NCBI RefSeq assembly: GCF_014529535.1
Contig: NW_023503493.1
Coordinates: forward strand, 14,354,001 to 14,418,000
DNA from: Bradysia coprophila
Lineage: Eukaryota; Arthropoda; Insecta; Diptera; Sciaridae
Length of the DNA stretch: 64,000 bases
Direction: 5' to 3'
Part shown: in pieces, positions 1 through 14,100 of the stretch
Layout of the letters: every line of letters begins with the position of its first letter
How positions within the stretch are numbered: position 1 is the first letter of the stretch
The notes under the pieces: generated by a model
Seen by the model: only the letters and a program-made list of their open reading frames with translations
Database searches by the model: none
What the model was told of the DNA's origin: nothing
Translations under genes and position numbers: made by a program

Positions 1-3000
1 TACATTCGACATCTGTTGGGATCTGGGAGAAGATTCAGTACAAATTTGTTTGTTCCTTGGCCACATGGCAGTGGTACTGGTAAATTGTTCTATGAACTTT
101 ATACCTCTTTACACACGAACAGTTCTAGCGAAACATAATTAAAATGAAATTTAAATTCATCGCTAATCCTGCTTACTCGTGTGTTGCCGAAGGTTTTGAT
201 TCTTCTATAGATACAATGTGACAGACAACTGTCCTATTATTGCCCTCACCGTCTCTGAAAGGTTAGAAAATATCGGACGAATATTTCTTTCAGTCTTTCT
301 GTCACAGCGATAACTTTAGTACATCTTTTAGTAGCAGACCCTCGAGCAGACCTGTCACACTCTGAAACATTCGAGACGACATAATTCAACTAAACAACAA
401 AGTTTACCACCGCGCAACATCCGTTACTGTTCCATAATTAATTTTCTTAATTCTTTCTTCTCCTTTACAAACTTAATAAGCCTTTCTTTAAGACGTTGCT
501 AATTTAAATAATTCAAATTATTAAAACACCTTTCTCCTGAAAATGTACTCAGCTACCCAGTCCTTATATATACATACCAACCATACAATATTCTCTTCGT
601 CGGTTGTAACATAATACCATCCTTATTTATCATATTTCATGAGACTAATTATTATTGTGTTAGGAGTTATGACACTATCCACGATTGTTTCAGATAAATT
701 TTACCTAAGCACATAGATCAGTTGTGAAGATTTATTATGAGGTTTTGTTTGGGTCATGTTGAAAGGTCATCACGTATCAAATTGTAAAGTTGCTAATTAG
801 TCTCGTGGTTTTTGCGGTTGGGTTTCATTACCATTTTTTTTAAATGAGGAAGAATTCGTTAGTAGGTACAACGTTGGAAGCGACTGTTGACAATGATCAT
901 ATTGATTTAACACAAGGAAATGAATCAGTTCCTTCAACAGTGACTGTAGTAATATAGTCGCCTTCTCTGTCTTTCCTATTCCTTCCGCCAATAATTTGAT
1001 TTGTTTTTCGCATCATGAAATAACCGGCATCCCAAGCGACAGCAAATGAAATTTGTCTTTTGTTTTAAAAAAAAAATCGTTTGTCTCCCTGCGGACAACA
1101 TAAAACTTTTGAAGAACCAAAGCCAAAGGAAAAAGCAGCTATGCCGAAAGATTAAAACGAAATTTATTTCGTTTTAGCTTAATGGCATGACCTGTGTCCC
1201 GAAAAATGTTTAACATTTCACTCCCCAATCCGGCCTTAACACGTGTATAAATCATGCAATACTCAGCTCGGAACATTTTTTGGTCTGTTTCTTGTTTTGT
1301 TTTTCTCTCGCAGCCTTAAGGAATTAATCGAAATATATGAGGGTTTTAGTGTGGTGTAGGTTGTTGAGAAGCTAATGGTGATAGATCTTCTCTCAGCAGT
1401 TTTTTTTCGGTGAATTTTATCTTTGTGAATTAATGTGCAGTCACTAGGATGCTTTTATCACAATTGCTAGGCCGTTAAAAGCCCATTATTTGCTTATTTA
1501 ATGAACGAAATACCTCTCGCCAATTCATGTTAATTTCTACCAACTGAACGCAATGTAAAATTATACGAACACGTCCTCCTAAAATATACATTTCGCAATT
1601 GAAACAACGGCAGCGTTGAATCTAATAAATTGCGAACAAAGTAAATCGCAAACTAACTATAATTCCTTGCTAAGTGCTTTTATGAAGAGAAAATCCGAGA
1701 AGCAAATTCGTATAACACACACACACAGAGATTATGTACTCCGTCGCAGATAAACTAAACAACTGACATAGTGTAAGTTGGTTGATGAATAAATGGAGTG
1801 GTACAGTGAGATGAGTGAGAGTTTTGCAGTTTAAAGTTTTCGGAAATGTTGTTTGTTCGAAACAAAGCTTAACCTTATGCTGATGTCATCATAACAATGG
1901 GCTTACCACTTGAAACACTGTAAGGTATTACAGAAACGCACATTTATCCATCCAGACGGATTTAATCTACCGAACAATCTGGCATGGAATTGTACGAATT
2001 GTACACAACGATTTGAAGCTGATTAATCTGAGCCATGTACTAAATGAATTGCAGACTAAAATCAGGGAAACAAGGATTTGCTGCAGTTCTTTTTAAGCCA
2101 GGCCACTTATAGAAATAAAACTGCTTTTGTTTACACAAGCGTGGTTGTGGTAAAATCGCATATAGACGTATAATCAGTGCATTTGGAGTCGGTGAAACAA
2201 TCAGCTGAGAATCAACTGAAGGCGAGTCCTCTCAAAATAGCACTGATGTCCAATGTACGTTAGAAAATTTCTTCTTTTTAGCAGATTCCACGTACCCAAC
2301 ACTTACAATTTCTTGTGTTTCTTAGACTTCAAAGCACACACGGTACAGTGTACACAGCATTTACTAAGTCTAGTACTTCGAGCCAACTGTCCTATAATAG
2401 TAAATGATATGTACCGTTACAAGGTTGAGCGGAGCGAAGTGTACATTATACTTTATGCAATTGACATAACTAATGTTGCTACGCCGAAAGTTTTTTTTTT
2501 AAAGGAAAATGAAATTGAGACACAATCAACGTAAATGTCATACATTTCGATACAAGTGCGGAAAAGTCTGCCAAATAATTTGTGTTACACATTGCTACCA
2601 ACATCACAATATGTCGTATTGTAGTTGTCTTTACTTTACACGCGAATTAATTCATTCACACGTGTAATTACCTCATGGATGTTTGTCCTACATTATGTTT
2701 CGTAATGTTCGAGCGTAACGTTTCATTTAATTCCATAATTTATCCACCCTCTCCTCTAACCACAATACTATGCATGTTGCCATTTATTCGTCATAATTTA
2801 ACAAACAGACCGAGCATGACTATGGAATTAGTGACACAAAAGAAGAGATACTTTTTTAGCTTCGAAGCTTTTATTACATTTTTATTTTCATAAGCGCAAA
2901 GCCATTTGAAATGAAAGTAGATTTTCTGTTCTGTTCTGTTCAATTAAGTTTTTATTTTCTCAAATTAAAATTGCTGGAAAAACTCATTTATTTTAAATAA

Positions 3001-6000
3001 AAATCGTAAAAGGAAAATTTTGTTTCTCATTCTCTTTGTGAATGCGAAGTAGTCTCGGAGTTGGTTTTTATTAGTTTTTTTTTTTTCTCTAGAATTTCAA
3101 CGTATCATCCATCTCTACCTATTAAGTATACGTATTATATAACTAGCACATTCAAGTTGAATTTAATCTGCAGTATCGTTCAAATTTCCAACCGAGCATA
3201 TCAAAGCAACATTGAATGCGATACCAATCAATACTGCATGTAGTCATTGTTGCATTGGGTACGAAGTTTTTTTTTTTTGTAAGAGGTTTATCTCTAAGTG
3301 CCCTGCTAAAGCTCGTATTTTCTAATCCTTTCACATTCACTTATCATTATTCGACCATGTAAAACGATTACAGGGGAACTTTAATATAGCAATTTTCTCA
3401 CAGAGATTTCCAGGAAAGCAAAGCAGTAAATTTCATATCGGAAATAAATTTTTAAACCTGTGTCCAATGTGTGGTTAGATTCTTTCTTTGAAGACATATC
3501 TGCCCGATTTGTGAGGTGTTGAGAAGTTGCAGATTCTGTTCGTAAACTTATGTTTTGTGAACGCCCGGATATCGGCTATTTTTCACATTAACAACCTGAG
3601 TCAAGTTAGTGGTGTCGATTGGGTTTTTTTCGAATTTACAAACATTCAACATGAGGCAAATATAACGAGGAGAAGACAACATTTTCCTATGTTTCTCGAA
3701 TTTTCCCACTGCTTTTTCATAGAATTTTCCATTTTTTCCAAAGCCCGACATAGGTAAATGACAGGACAGTTTACCGAAAATGTATGGAAAATTTTATCAC
3801 AAAAATTCACTGTAAAAATTCAAAGAAACTCACCTCTTATGCTTTCCATTGTATTCGGGCATAGTCTCTTTAGGTCACCAAGGCATATTTGAACACTAAA
3901 CCCTTTTTACTCGATGCAAAAACAATTATTTTTTTTTTGTTTTGTCGCGACAAAAACACGAAAAATATTTCGACACAACTGTGACGCTCCGCTAGTATAA
4001 ATACTAGAATGAATGTTTTCTGTGTTCACTTCGTCGGTAAAATATCTTCATTCAAAAAAGTGTCGGACATTTTATAAAAATCATCATGACAAAAGGTAGC
4101 GTATACATTTAATAATGTTCCTATTAAAAAAAACATTTTTGGGAAAATGTTGGAAAAGACCATCCATTAATTAATATAAGAATTTCCTTCAGCTGGACCT
4201 CTTACACAAACAAAATTGTTTGTATGACTTTATACGGTTTTGATACTACCAATTTGCGTGGTCTTATGACTATTTCACCCGTATAAACAAGTCTAAGCAC
4301 TTTTGTTTGTATGGTATGTACACCCTGAAAAACGGCTGAAGCAAATTCATGTCTAAATTTCACTGACGTCCCATATACAGAATATAACTGTTTCATATCC
4401 CCAACTCAGTCATAATGATCTTGAGCTCACTGCTTGAATAATAACTGAAATTATGAAACCTTTAAATCATTTTTATGCATTTTCATAATACATTGTCGAC
4501 GAAATACATCAATTTAATCGAGTGAAAAGGAGAGAAAAAGTATTGAGTGGCTTCTCAAAATCAATACAGAATCCCATTGAATGCACCATTTCAGAGTACA
4601 ACAAACATACACATAATAGTCAAGTATAGGTATAATAAGCCCAAGTCATCGAGAATATATATATATGTGTATCCACCACTTGAGGGAAATTAAAATGTCT
4701 ATACCAGATGTATGCGCGATTGCATAATAAAATCTATTCAAGCTTCAGCTACATGATAATTTAATTGAATTAATTTTCTATAAATTTTGATGTGCATTTT
4801 AAACTATAATCCGAAAAGAACCAATTAGCCGCTGAAGCTGACTGAAGTTTTATTATTTGAAATTTTTAATTGAAAAAACAAAAATGGTAATTTCGCACAA
4901 TTCATGATAATTTGTAATAATTTGCACAGCCGCCGCAAGAATATTATCGAGATATACCACAACGTTTCCTCGAAGTAACTGTACTTGTGGAAACCACTCT
5001 ATAATAAACGTATATTCACTCTGGATTGTAGATAGATTCGGTTCTCTGCATAATTGCTAAACGAACAACGTAGTTAATTACGGAAGAGTTTATTAAGGGG
5101 ACTGCGGGATATAACACCAAATATACCGCATCGCTATTTAATTACAATGAGAACAGATATTGTACATACAACGTGAGTTGTTTGTTCTTGTGTGTATGTG
5201 CAAAATTTGATAATACATGAAATGAAAGTAGGTATACGTGGTAAGATAGGAGTACGTGGTAGATAAGCATTCTTTTAAAAATCATCGAAGGGGAAGCTAA
5301 GCAAGTAAATCGTGTCTCGAAAGTATATTATCACCGTCGAATATTTTTATATCGAATTATAGTAGGGTGCTTGGCAGTGCTTCCCTTTGAGAATTGTTTT
5401 CTTGATTTCCTCGTATTTTCCCGAATTTTTCGGACTTTCAAGAAATTTTTTGAAATCGAGAAAATCAAGAAAATAGAAAAATGTTTGAAAAACGTCCTTA
5501 GATTAGACTCAAACTCTGACATTCCTTTACTGGTTTTCCGTCAATGTCAGTACCGGAACTCGTTTCCGGAGATTTACACTAGTCAATATTACGTACTGGT
5601 TTCGCGATTTTTAATGACGCCACACTCGTCAAAACAAGTACGTAATCTAAATATTGCACAACAGGTCCATCAGAGACCATTGTGTCGAGACGTCTTAACA
5701 CTCATTTTATGTCATTAAGATTTCAGCATTGAGAAAACTTGTGGAACCTCTAAGAATGTGACTTTTCATCATAGACAAAGATCGACAACAGCCTAGAACA
5801 TAGTTACACACCGTACTCAGGCAGGAGGTGTTATCTCAATCATTCCATACAGCACGAACTACGATCTCATTAGCTTTATTGACATAATCCAAATTGCTTT
5901 TTCGCTTTTATATTTCCCGTGCTGCCCTATTTGTCATTTTTTTTGCTGTTCCAAAACTTTACTGGCTTAGAAAATCAATGAATTTGCAAGTTAATACCAT

Positions 6001-8105
6001 ACGAAAACTCAAAAAAAAAAATGAAAACAAATAATATCCCCCGATGGAATCCATCGTATCATTACAGGCAATTCGCTATCATATCATATCAGACATTGTC
6101 GTTCCAAACTTCTTTACGTAGAAAGGAAGCAGAAAAAAAGATGAGAAAATTCCTTTTTCAACAATCTAATCTGTAATATTGTTAGGTAATATGTGCATCT
6201 ACCGCGAAAGAAGGTAAAAGCTTCATTATAAAGGTTTTATATATATATGTGTATGCCATTTTGTGTATTTTGTGTATTTTGGGTCTTTGAGGGTAATGTA
6301 ACTCAATTTCCCGAAGGGATTTTAGTTTACTCAACTGTACAATATGTGTTATGTGAATCGTGCATACTTCGCTAGTGAATTATACTTTCAATAGTACACA
6401 CAACACTCACATATACATATCGCTTTTGGTGTATTGTTAACAACGTTTCGGATGGGGATTCCATTTCGTTGCGTCTGGATAGGTTTTCTTTTCTTTTGGA
6501 AAGTGGTACACACAAACTAAATACATTTTAAAAATGAATTTCAAATACACACAGAGCATATAATACGAATCCGACAGGTAACTCAACACTTTTATGGCAT
6601 TTTTTTGCTACGTGGAAATAGCATACCCAAAGGTGTGTACATTTTCCTTTAACGATATTAACATCTGACGGAAAGGAAGTCTGTACCTGAAATAATATCC
6701 TCAAAATCGCACCTTATCATTTCACCACTTAATACCTTCTCTGTGTAACTAAAGTGTAACATACATTCGAGCACAATACACTCTACATATTTCCAACCAC
6801 TCCACTCATGGCTGAGGTGTATATATCCTACTCACGGTAGAAATGGAAATCGGAAGCTATATAACCGAAAGATTTATGTTTGTTTTCGCATTTTATCATA
6901 CTCCAAACGATGTCAAGCTTTAAACTATTTGGGAGAATTGTCAAAAAGAAACGGGGGGAGCGACGATACGTGCGTTTTGTTTATGCGTTCGTCAACCCCT
7001 TACATTCGGTATTATCCGACCAATCTTAAACACATGGAGTCCAGGTAAACGATAAATTGGATGCCATATCCCATCAATTGAAGAAGTAGGATTTAATAGG
7101 TTTTTGGCGTTGATGGGTGTTTGGGGGAACGTTTTATTGGGTTTTGTTGTTATTCTAACGAAAAAAAAAATCGATTTTCTCGTCCTGAATTGAAATGGAA
7201 GCCAGAAAGTTTTTCCGTTCGGTATGGAAGGGACAGTTGCGTGTCAATCCCCAACAATAATAATTTTATGGACGAATGAACGAGTCGATTTTAATGTTGC
7301 CCTGAGGCATGCTTATTATTAGGGGATACATTCGTAGAGATTGACAATACAACTTAAATAAAAATGCGAACCTTAGCAGATATACAAGCCAAACAGACGC
7401 CGGATTCGTAGTTAGAGGTATTCGTCTGTAAATTGGATTCTTTATAAGCGGTCGTCACGTTCTGTTCATTTGTGGATTAATCACTTTATCTTTTAAGAGC
7501 GGAAAAGTTTTGTGTTTTTCTTCCTTAAAAGCAATAATTACTTTAACTTACACTGAAACATGAATTTGGTGGGCTTCAAAATCATTAGTCCGAATCCCTT
7601 TAAATCCTTTATTCCTTGTAATGAACACAAAAATTTATTGCCGGTCCCATGCGAAAGTTGACCATTACAAAGCAGTTTGCCTCCCGCTAAAATGGTTCAT
7701 TACACGAAGAATACTTTCGGTTAATTTTACATGAATTCCTTTGTGATAATCAACTTTTGCATGGGTGCTGCTTCGTAATTTATTGATTCGGAAACAGCCT
7801 TCTGGTACCAGCAGACTCATTCGTGTGATTTTGAGCGAGTTGCTTCGGTAAGGGTTTTTCGGCAAGTGTAGTAGTATACCTCGTTGTCGGCTCAGATATA
7901 CAAACTCCACACTTGTCGAAAAGACAGCTTGTTGCTCATACAACACTCTCGTGAGATTCCCTTTATCATAAAATTGTTACTTCATGGAATGAATTACTTT
8001 CGCAGCATCCGATGCTATCTACTACTTGGATTGATCCAACCACTTGAAATTTTATCCAAATCAACGGCAAATTCTTACTAAACGAATTCGTTTCCATTTT
8101 TACAG
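1..8105. other. Gene-free stretch, probably upstream intron of tinc
   Basis: AT-rich DNA in which I see no convincing exon. It ends in a polypyrimidine tract and acceptor AG at 8104-8105, which opens the first tinc exon in the window. Because that exon starts in mid-codon, most or all of this stretch should be a long tinc intron. A short fragment near 4195-4390 resembles the inverted-repeat family at 10356 and 42152 (same GCTGAAGCAAATTCATG end). Confidence 0.6.
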
Positions 8106-11100
8106 AAAACATCTGGCGAACGGAATTGGATTTCATGGTGACACACAAAGACCGTTTAGTCATATTATCCTTCATGACATCACCATATCAAAACATATCA
8201 GACACGGATTCCAATCGAGTACAACATCCCGACAATGCCATTCTTTACGAAAAAACTCATTTAATCGAGAAATTTCGTCCTGACTTTGACGACGACGATT
8301 TGTTTGACACACACGAAAGACTCGTAGAAATGGAATTACCGACGACAATGGAAACGTTTCATTCGTCATTGAATAATGCAAATACACCACCGCCCGACAA
8401 ACAAACAACTTTTCACGTTAACGAAAATCACAATAAAAAATCTGAACGCCCCACAAAAACTGGCGGAGGTAATCGTCATTCGAACAATGGCAAGGGTGGC
8501 AATAGTAAAAAACATGCCGGAAAACATGAAAGCACACATAAATCGCACAAAGACACATTGGACGAGGTGGTAAAATCGGGCGAGAATGGTAGTGAACAAC
8601 AACAACGGAGAAAGAACAGTCGTAAAAGTGGTGGTGGTGGAAGTGCTGGAATGAGCAATGTGAATGGCAGTAATGGTGCCGTTGCAGTCACAGTTGAGGA
8701 TGTCAATGAAAAATTGGAAATAAAGCCCAATCGAATAGATTTCGAGAAAATCAATGACTTTGAGGTATCGACGGTATTTGAAGTGAGTAAAAATGCGAAA
8801 AAAATTGCACCCATCACCAGTCAAGGTAAATCGGTTGGTGTACCCGAAATCGATGAGTATGACTATAGGTCACAGAAACCAGATGTCACGAATGGCAAAA
8901 AGGTAACAAGCAAGGACAGTGACATTGTTATCGTCAAGCCAGAAAAACCAACCGAGCGGATAATACCATCGACCCCACATTCAACCGATTCAAAAATCAT
9001 TGAAATCAAACCGAGTCATACGAAAAACGGCCAGGGGGCGAAAAAGATCAAACGATTTGCGGAAAGCGAACAGCAGGAATTTGATTTTGATGCGAGCGGA
9101 AGTAGTGAGACATTCATGTCGAAAGATGACGGTAATACGGTTGTCATTGAACCAGCAGCGCTAATCGGTAGTGTTCCGGTGAATGTAACAATTTCGCCGA
9201 TTGAGCTCAGTGGCATCGGCGGTCGTTTACAGCGGTTTTTCGGCATTACCAAAGAACCAGATATGAATGCGTGGTCTCGACTGCCCAGTCTGGAGTTTTT
9301 AAATTTAATCATTTCACTTATGGTATGGTCGGCCCGATATCCAGCCGTATTTTGGGGCACATCGAAAGCATTTTCGTTGGTTTTCAGTCTGCAAATGGTT
9401 ATTAATGCTATCGACATACTGTTGGGATTTGCTGGCGGATCGGTACTTTATAAATTGCAAATTGTTGGAGCACCACTTCCGTTGCAGGTAATTAACGGAA
9501 AATTAGTTTCACGATAATAGAGGGGTTGTGGGTTGCTTTTGATCGGATTTAAAAGCTCTCGTGGTTCATATTGGTTAAATATTCATACATCAACACGAAA
9601 GCTGTTGTTTCCCGAATCGATTGCTAAAATTCGAGTCTGTTGAAATGCCATTTTCGGTCATGTAGACCAACATTTCGCATTGCATACATCTGATATAATA
9701 GGGAATCCATCATTTCCATTTTTTCCCCTTTGTATTTGTTTCCATTTCCATAATCTAATTTCTGATTCCATTTAAAGTCTCAAAAAAATGTGTTTTTAAT
9801 TCCATGAAGTGGATACCGTCGTTTTCATTAAAAATGGAACAAATTGAACAAAATAAATTCGTTTGAAAACACGTCGGAATCTGGATGAATGTTAAATCGG
9901 ATTAATGTATCGTCGTTGTCATACAGTTTAACAGATATATTTCATAATTAAAAAAGTATAAAGCCGATCGCTGTGTGTATAGCCGGATAGGCTGTATTAT
10001 CAAAGGATTTTTCGTATTAAAATGTTCTGTGATTCACTTGATTGATTGAAAATAATTCCATTGTCTACCAAAAACAACGAGAGGGATTAACAATACTAAT
10101 CACCAAATATAACAAAAAAAAAACGATTGAAGTGTGACACACTTTCCTCTCTTTACCACTCACACGTCTAGGTGTGTACACGCTCTGTAAATTAAAATTG
10201 AACTGAGAGTTCGGTCGGAAAGAGGTCGCTCGTTAAAGAAATTCTCGCTAAAGATGTTAAGACTTGTCTTTCTACTCCAGCCACATCGACACATTTGTTA
10301 TTAGAAAATTTTAGTGAAACCATATAAGAACGAATAAAAAGCGTACAGTCAGAGGGAGTGAAACTTCAGCATGAATTTGCTTTAACTGTTTTTCAGCTGA
10401 TTCACACATACAATCAAAACTGTATATACCTGTTTGTAGGGTTGAAGCTGCTACACGCACGTGCGTGTGGTAGTGGTAAAACCATCTAAAGACGTGTAAA
10501 CAGTTTTGATTGGTTTGTGTGGATCGGCTGAAGCGAATTCATGATGAAATTTCACTCGAAAATGTTCTCATATCGTGAAGTAAAGCTCACATTAGTCTTT
10601 ATTGTCGGTGGTTGCCAGTAATTTTGATATGCAACGAACTCGAGGGGCAAACCACTTCCAAAAACATGTATCCACGCGTCGATTCAAATCCTCCAATTCC
10701 ACTGAATTCTAAAATCGAAAAATTGTCATCAGACGAATCAGTGCCTATATTCGCGAAAATATTTTCACGAATTTTCTCAAATTTTCACTAAGTTCTCAAA
10801 TTTTCGCGATTTTCTCAAATTTTCACAAAAAACGTTTTTCGAAAATTCACGAAAATTTGAGAAATTAGTGAAAATTTGAGAAAATTCGTGAAAATAGTTT
10901 CGCGAATATAGGCACTGAGACGAATCAATAACAAAACGTCATCTTCTCACCGCATTCGAGTGGAGAGAATAAGGTTATCCACTCCGCTCCGATGAAAAAT
11001 GGATTTCGTCGTGTTTTCTGATTTGGGACATGTTGTGGTTTACATTTGTATCCAAATATTCCACAAATGAAAACCTAGGTCACTATTCTCCGACTGTAAA

Positions 11101-14100
11101 TAAAACGTAGTGACTATTCGCAGGCGCCTGTCAATAGCCGAATTATTATTAAAGATGCTATTGCTTTTGAACTTGCCTGCGAATAATGTTTTTCCTTTTA
11201 CGGAGGCTATTGGCAGGCGCCTGCCAATAGCATTTTTCCTTTTACAAAGACTATGTGCAGGTGAAATGGCCTGCCAATAGCATCTACGTTAATAAAATCC
11301 ATTAAAATTTCGAAATTCCATCGACTGGATGGTACACAGGGGTTTGCCCTTCGAAATCAACACTTCAATCTTAAGCTGTCGACATTTTGAATAATCAGAG
11401 AAATGTTCCAAAGACGAAAAGTTGAGGATTACATATACTCCCAACAACAGTCAGAATAATGAAAACCCATTGCCGTTCGAGTGGAACGTCCAAAATCGAA
11501 ATCTAAGACCATCCCATCAATACAATCCACAAAATATGAAACCGAAAATTAACCGCAAAATCTATGCATGACGATTTTCAGGCGCCAGCTCTACTACTTA
11601 ATGCAGTTGTTACCATCTCACTATTCATATTGTCCACCATTCTGGTGATTTCGTCGTCTCTTATAATTTATTTGTACGGCCACGGACGACTATCAGCCCG
11701 GATCAGAGATCGCCAAATAATTTCAACAAAAAGCGGTGATACCTGGGCCTATTTCGCACACTGCGCATCATTATGTTTCATCTTAGCTTTGGCTGTTGTA
11801 AAAGCTCCGCTGATGCATGACTTAAGTGCCACCTACCGTGGAAGTCTAGACGCAGCAGTACTGGCATCAGGTAAAATTTAAGAGAACAAAATGTCCAAAG
11901 GAGTCAGTAGTAGTAATATAAATCGAATTCCTTCAGTGCTTGCGTCGGTAACTCATCTGTTCTTGTGGATCGTCCTATGGTTAGGATTGACCGCAAAGAG
12001 ACGTTGGGCGTTCAAGTTGCCTCCGTTGCAGATCAGCAATGCATCGGTTAAGCAACCGTTGTTGGTGTCACGAGTAAATGGGCGTTTGAATCAAACGGAA
12101 GGCGGTGAAGATACGATTTATTGGCCGAAATTAGCGCCAAGTTCGCCGAAGTTGAAAGTAACATTTAATGAAATACCCAGTACGTTATCGTCGGATGATA
12201 ATTTGGCCGAACATGATGGCAAGCGGTAACCAAAATAAATGTTTAACTGAAAATGATGATGATCAGAGCACGAATTTGATACAAATTTTTTTTTTTAGAT
12301 AATTTCGTTTGTTTGTTGAGAAATTTCCCTTTTTTGTTTATCTTCATCATCACTGGTCGATACGAGAATTAATTTCACATTTTTTGGTTGTTGTTGTTTA
12401 CTTTTGTGTTGTTGTTTCATTTCGTGGAAAATAGAATATCTGTTTTTATCATCTGTTGTGTAGACACGAAAGTAGTAGAACACGATTTTTTTTGTATTTT
12501 AATTTGAAAATATTTCGTCAATTTTTCCATTTTCTTTTAATTAAAGCAACAAAATTTACTCTGCACCATCGTACTATACATTGTTGTGTGTGTGTGTTCC
12601 TTTTATAATTTGTTTTAGCTACGCTTGTCAACTGTTTTGCCTTGTTTATGTTAAATTTGAAAATGTAAAAAAATCGTCGATTAACGATCCAACGATTAAG
12701 AGTAATTTCGCGAAAATTTCGACCAGCTACGATGGAGACCAAATTTATGAGGTCTCCGATTTCAAATATCGATGACCCTTTTAAAAGCTTGGACTTTGCT
12801 GATACAGTCTGTATCATACAGATGATGTGATACTAGTCTTCGCTTTAGGCAATTTTGTTGTGGTTAAAGGCCGTGTTTAATCAAAAAATAAATCGTCGAT
12901 TTTAAGTGTTACTAAGAAATGGTGCTCACACTGAACTTTATGATAAAATGACTTCAAATTTCATGAACTTTAGTCTTTTTTTGACGTAAATACCCGAACA
13001 TCTTTAACGCTTTGCGAATGCCGTCAACTATTTCAAAGATTCTGATTATTTATGCCACCGAGTGATAAATGATTTTTTAGGCACTAGATGGTTAGATTAC
13101 CTCTCGAGCCAGCAGACTGAATGTGAAGGTACACATCTTGTGTCTAAAAAGGTGATTTATGCAACTAAATGAGAAAAGTGATAGTTTTTGTCACTAGATG
13201 TGATGTTATGAAACGAGCGAAGCGAATGACACTACCATAACAAAGTACTTTGCACCGAGACTCATACAACATTTTATGCCACAGAGGCATCTAAAGTTTG
13301 CAAATTTTCCATATTGTGATGCTGAGTGGCATAAATAATTGTTTTCAAAAATCGGCTGCGATTTTCCCGGAAAAGTATTTTGGTGTGGTGTAAAAGCGCT
13401 TCATTGGTAGCTCATTTTTTGATGAATCCTCTATCTCATCGTTCAAGGATACGTAAGATAAAACGATCTGAACGAATCAAATGTGACTTAACTCAACATT
13501 TTTGTATAAAAGCAACGCACTTCAAGAAAAAGTGCTATGAATGACAGATGCCAAATAGAGTTGCTTGAAGTGCGTTGTTAAAAGTCACGCTACGCGAGCG
13601 TAACACGAGTTCTAACATTTTTAGTAATCTTGAAAACCTTTAAGTTTTTCAGAAAACCTATCAAAAAGTTTAAAATGTATGTTCAGTCTGAATGGTTCAG
13701 TCTCTTTTCAAGGATTTTCATTGGATTTTGAATTTGAGCGCCACATAATTTGGCCACATAGGCCAGCAGCTATCGCTAAATTTGAAAATGCTATCAAAAA
13801 ATTAGAAAATGGGGAATCTGAAAGTAATAATTTCGACTCAGAACAATGTTTCAAGCTATTTGATTTGAAGGCTTAGCAAAACTGTTGAAGTTTCTCTTCG
13901 CTCGAGTTTCATGACTTTACTGACAAAGAATGACAAAGACAAAAAAGGCTAAAGGTTGTTTGTAAATAGTTGCGATCGTGACGTGTCATTGAAGATTAGA
14001 AACTTAGGATTGAACTTGAATAAAAATGAAGAGCTAGTACTAGTACACCATTACTTTTCCGGAACATCACTGGTAATTTTGTTCCTGATTTTTTGAAAAT

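Noticed and set aside
2253-2534. Small coding gene in the left 8 kb.
   Set aside because: No start context, domain or splice partner; consistent with random open stretches in AT-rich intron.
8366-8824. Minus-strand frames opposite the first tinc exon.
   Set aside because: Antisense to the low-complexity S/K/H-rich loop of tinc; the plus-strand frame has conserved membrane segments and correct splice phases.
12581-12775. A small plus-strand frame after tinc exon 3.
   Set aside because: It is within the intron joining exons 3 and 4, AT-rich, and has no homology I can see.
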